DNA of 30,753 nucleotides from Paramacrobiotus richtersi (lineage: Eukaryota > Tardigrada > Eutardigrada > Parachela > Macrobiotidae), in contig JAQGAU010000337.1 in assembly GCA_034698045.1 (NCBI GenBank), positions 1 to 30,753 of the forward strand, written 5' to 3'. The translations under genes and the position numbers were made by a program. Positions 28,832 to 30,753 of this stretch are shown one piece after another. Position 1 is the stretch's first letter, and each line of letters begins with the position of its first letter. A model generated the notes under the pieces. It was given only the letters and a program-made list of their open reading frames with translations, did no database searches and was not told the DNA's origin.

Positions 28832-30268
28832 ATGACATTTGCTTCGCATTCAAACGCAGCGATCAAGTATCATACGCATCGGGAAACGGTGCGCTTCACG
28901 ATGGAATGGACCATTGATAACTTCAAGACGTTTCGGGATCAAAGGAAAAGCATGTGCGGGGCTGATATTACCATGGCGGAACTGGGATTGAAGGATGACT
29001 ATGAAGGACGTTGGTGCGTTCGCGTTCGTCCATGTTTCAAGCGGACGGACAAGGATATCGAGAAGAGATTCCTTTCGCTTTTTTTACAGATTTCGGACAC
29101 GGATCCGGAATCAACGGGCTACACCGATGGACGAACAATTCCTGTGGAATTCAATACACGGTATGGTGAAAAAACATACAAAGCATAGGCTTGGTATAAG
29201 CTGATTTTTCAATATGGAAGTTAAAGCGGATTCTCGAGCCTCCTGCATTGTGGGGAGGATGGGTCCGCCTACATAGCTAAGAGGAAACTGAAGGACTCCA
29301 GAATCTGTTTCGCTCCAGTCTAGTTGCGATTCAAACAGCGCTGTCAAAGTATTGCTCGACTCAAGCGGCTAGTCATTGAGGCACTGAAGTGGGGCTAAAA
29401 GCAGAAACCATAAATGTTGCGCTTCGGCAGGGTCACTAGCGGAAAATCAGAGGTGGAGATTTGGAGCAATAAAGATCCGAAGGTGTATAGCGTATCATCA
29501 GCTAAAAGTCATTTGGGTTGGGACGAGGCAGTCAATCACGACGCCCTGTTCGGGTCCCCTTTCAAGCCCGGCTTACTGAAAGATGACTGCATCACGGTGA
29601 CGCTCGATGTTGTGGTCTACAAGCCACCTCAGAGCCGTCGGATTCCCCAGTCCATCGTACTGAGTGCAGGAAGCGATTACCAGAACTTTGCTAATCGCCA
29701 GCTAAGTTGGTTCAGTTCGCAGCAGCAACGCCAATCTGCCGATCTGGATTTCACACTGCAGTCAATCGATGGAAAGGAATTCCACACTTCCCGCTGGATT
29801 CTCATGGCGCATTCGCCCGTATTCGCCGCCATTTTGAAGGAGGGCTCTGTGGAACAGAAGGAGTCGCGCTGTATAATGGCCGATATTGATGGAGAAACCA
29901 CCGAGGTCATGCTGGATTACATGTACGGCTGTTGCATACAAAAAATTGATAAGGACAACGCGGAGAAAGTGCTGATCATGGCCGACAAGTATGAACTGAT
30001 GAGCCTGGTGCATGCATGCGAAGAACTGCTGGCCAACAATGTGACGGTGGACAAAGCAATTCATCTGCTGATTGTGGCCAGCCAGCGCGGGCTGGACAGG
30101 CTGAAGACTGCTGCACTGGCTGTTATTCCTAAAAATATGGCCATGGTCCTGAAGAGCGGGGCCCTGGAGGAGATCATGCGGGCTGACACGTCACTGATGC
30201 AGATGGTCATCGAGCACTGCGCCGAGACCATGTGTCTTATCGACGATGATGAACTGAATTTGATTTGA
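28832..30268 (+). CDS. MATH-BTB (SPOP-like) protein, intact copy 2
   Basis: Exons 28832-29160 and 29431-30268 join in frame to give 388 aa, close to human SPOP (374). The MATH domain (about 22-165) begins FTMEWTIDNFKTFRD and recruits substrates in this family. The BTB domain (about 213-315) contains ADLDFTLQSIDGKEFHTSRW, PVFAAILKEGSVEQKESR and DIDGETTEVMLDYMYGCCIQ and would bind cullin-3. A BACK-like helical end follows (CEELLANNVTVDKAIHLLIV). No C-terminal nuclear localisation signal is evident. The exon 1 length (329 nt) equals that of copy 1. A substrate-adaptor role for CUL3 ligase is family inference. Confidence 0.9.
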
Positions 30269-30688
30269 TGGTTTAACACTTCTCATGTTCGAGTGATTAA
30301 TTACACCGCATAATATTCGAGCTAGCCGCTAAGGCGGAACCAATCAATACGTCTGAATACGTCTAAAAAATGGTCTTCGTACAGTGTGGGACCCCTTGCA
30401 CGCACTGACTGTTGGTAATGAACTTTAAGTTGGCCCCAGCAAGCTGAAGACGAAGTTTGTTTGTTGACGAAGTTTGGTTGTTTGTTTGTCTTAGTTTTGA
30501 AGAGCGTGAATGAGAGAAGGTATAACCGTTATGTGACGGTATATGACCTTTACGTAGCAACCATATTGTGCTATGAGTAAGAAACCGTGCTAGAGTCAGT
30601 AGAGTGGTTCTGCGATAGCGAATAAACATCAGGACGTGATAACTGGCGTGAAGTGAGTCACTTATTCGGGTTTTGACGTAATCCAATA
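30269..30688. other. Intergenic, no gene recognised
   Basis: This is the 3' flank of MATH-BTB copy 2 and the probable promoter and 5' UTR of the gene starting at 30689. Nothing else was recognised. Confidence 0.45.
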
Positions 30689-30753
30689 ATGGCACCTCCA
30701 GACCCCGCTGCTAGCAGCAGCGGAAAGAAAGATTCGGGCCTTAAGGAGTTTGA
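30689..30753 (+). CDS. 5' end of a gene cut by the window edge
   Basis: An ATG in good context (CAATAATGG) opens MAPPDPAASSSGKKDSGLKE followed by F, still open at the last base. The Ala/Pro/Ser-rich start and the rise in GC content suggest a true N-terminus. The family cannot be told from 21 residues. Confidence 0.45.
   Translation, partial: MAPPDPAASSSGKKDSGLKEF

Overview
The window reads as nuclear DNA of an animal. It is intron-rich with mostly short GT-AG introns (many of 60-110 bp), AT-rich between genes, and carries metazoan gene families: an ESCRT-associated BRO1/tyrosine-phosphatase protein, heterotrimeric G-protein alpha subunits, a papain-family protease and SPOP-like MATH-BTB genes. 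Compact introns plus local expansion of G-alpha and MATH-BTB genes would suit an ecdysozoan such as a tardigrade, nematode or mite. I cannot fix the species from sequence alone.

Layout. (1) 1-4.45 kb: a degenerate stretch with small membrane-protein ORFs, two paralogous exon-like fragments (362 and 3327) and the 3' end of a small minus-strand gene (4445-4118). (2) 4.49-11.77 kb: a complete 25-exon gene for the HD-PTP/PTPN23 orthologue (1711 aa), whose exons I could join in frame throughout. (3) 12.5-21.8 kb: three divergent, Gq-like G-alpha genes (371, 403 and 410 aa), two on plus and one intronless on minus. Nested between them on minus is a four-exon cathepsin-L-like gene. (4) 21.8-26.0 kb: mostly non-coding or decayed sequence. 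It holds an inverted pair of related coding-like segments about 200 bp long and minus-strand ORF remnants interrupted by stops. (5) 26.0-30.3 kb: a tandem pair of MATH-BTB genes separated by the 3' end of a non-LTR retrotransposon. The first copy is frameshifted and the second is intact. (6) The right edge starts another ORF at 30689.

The unifying theme is loss of catalytic residues. The HD-PTP phosphatase domain keeps its cysteine but lacks the P-loop arginine, the WPD aspartate, the pTyr-loop tyrosine and the Q-loop glutamine. The cathepsin has serine in place of the catalytic cysteine, although its His and Asn are present, and it has no I29 propeptide. The G-alpha paralogues share an altered P-loop (GTGEAGKST), and two of them have changed switch residues. 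The genes do not look like one pathway. The G-alpha cluster looks like a local family expansion of fast-evolving signalling paralogues, and the MATH-BTB pair like an ordinary tandem duplication.
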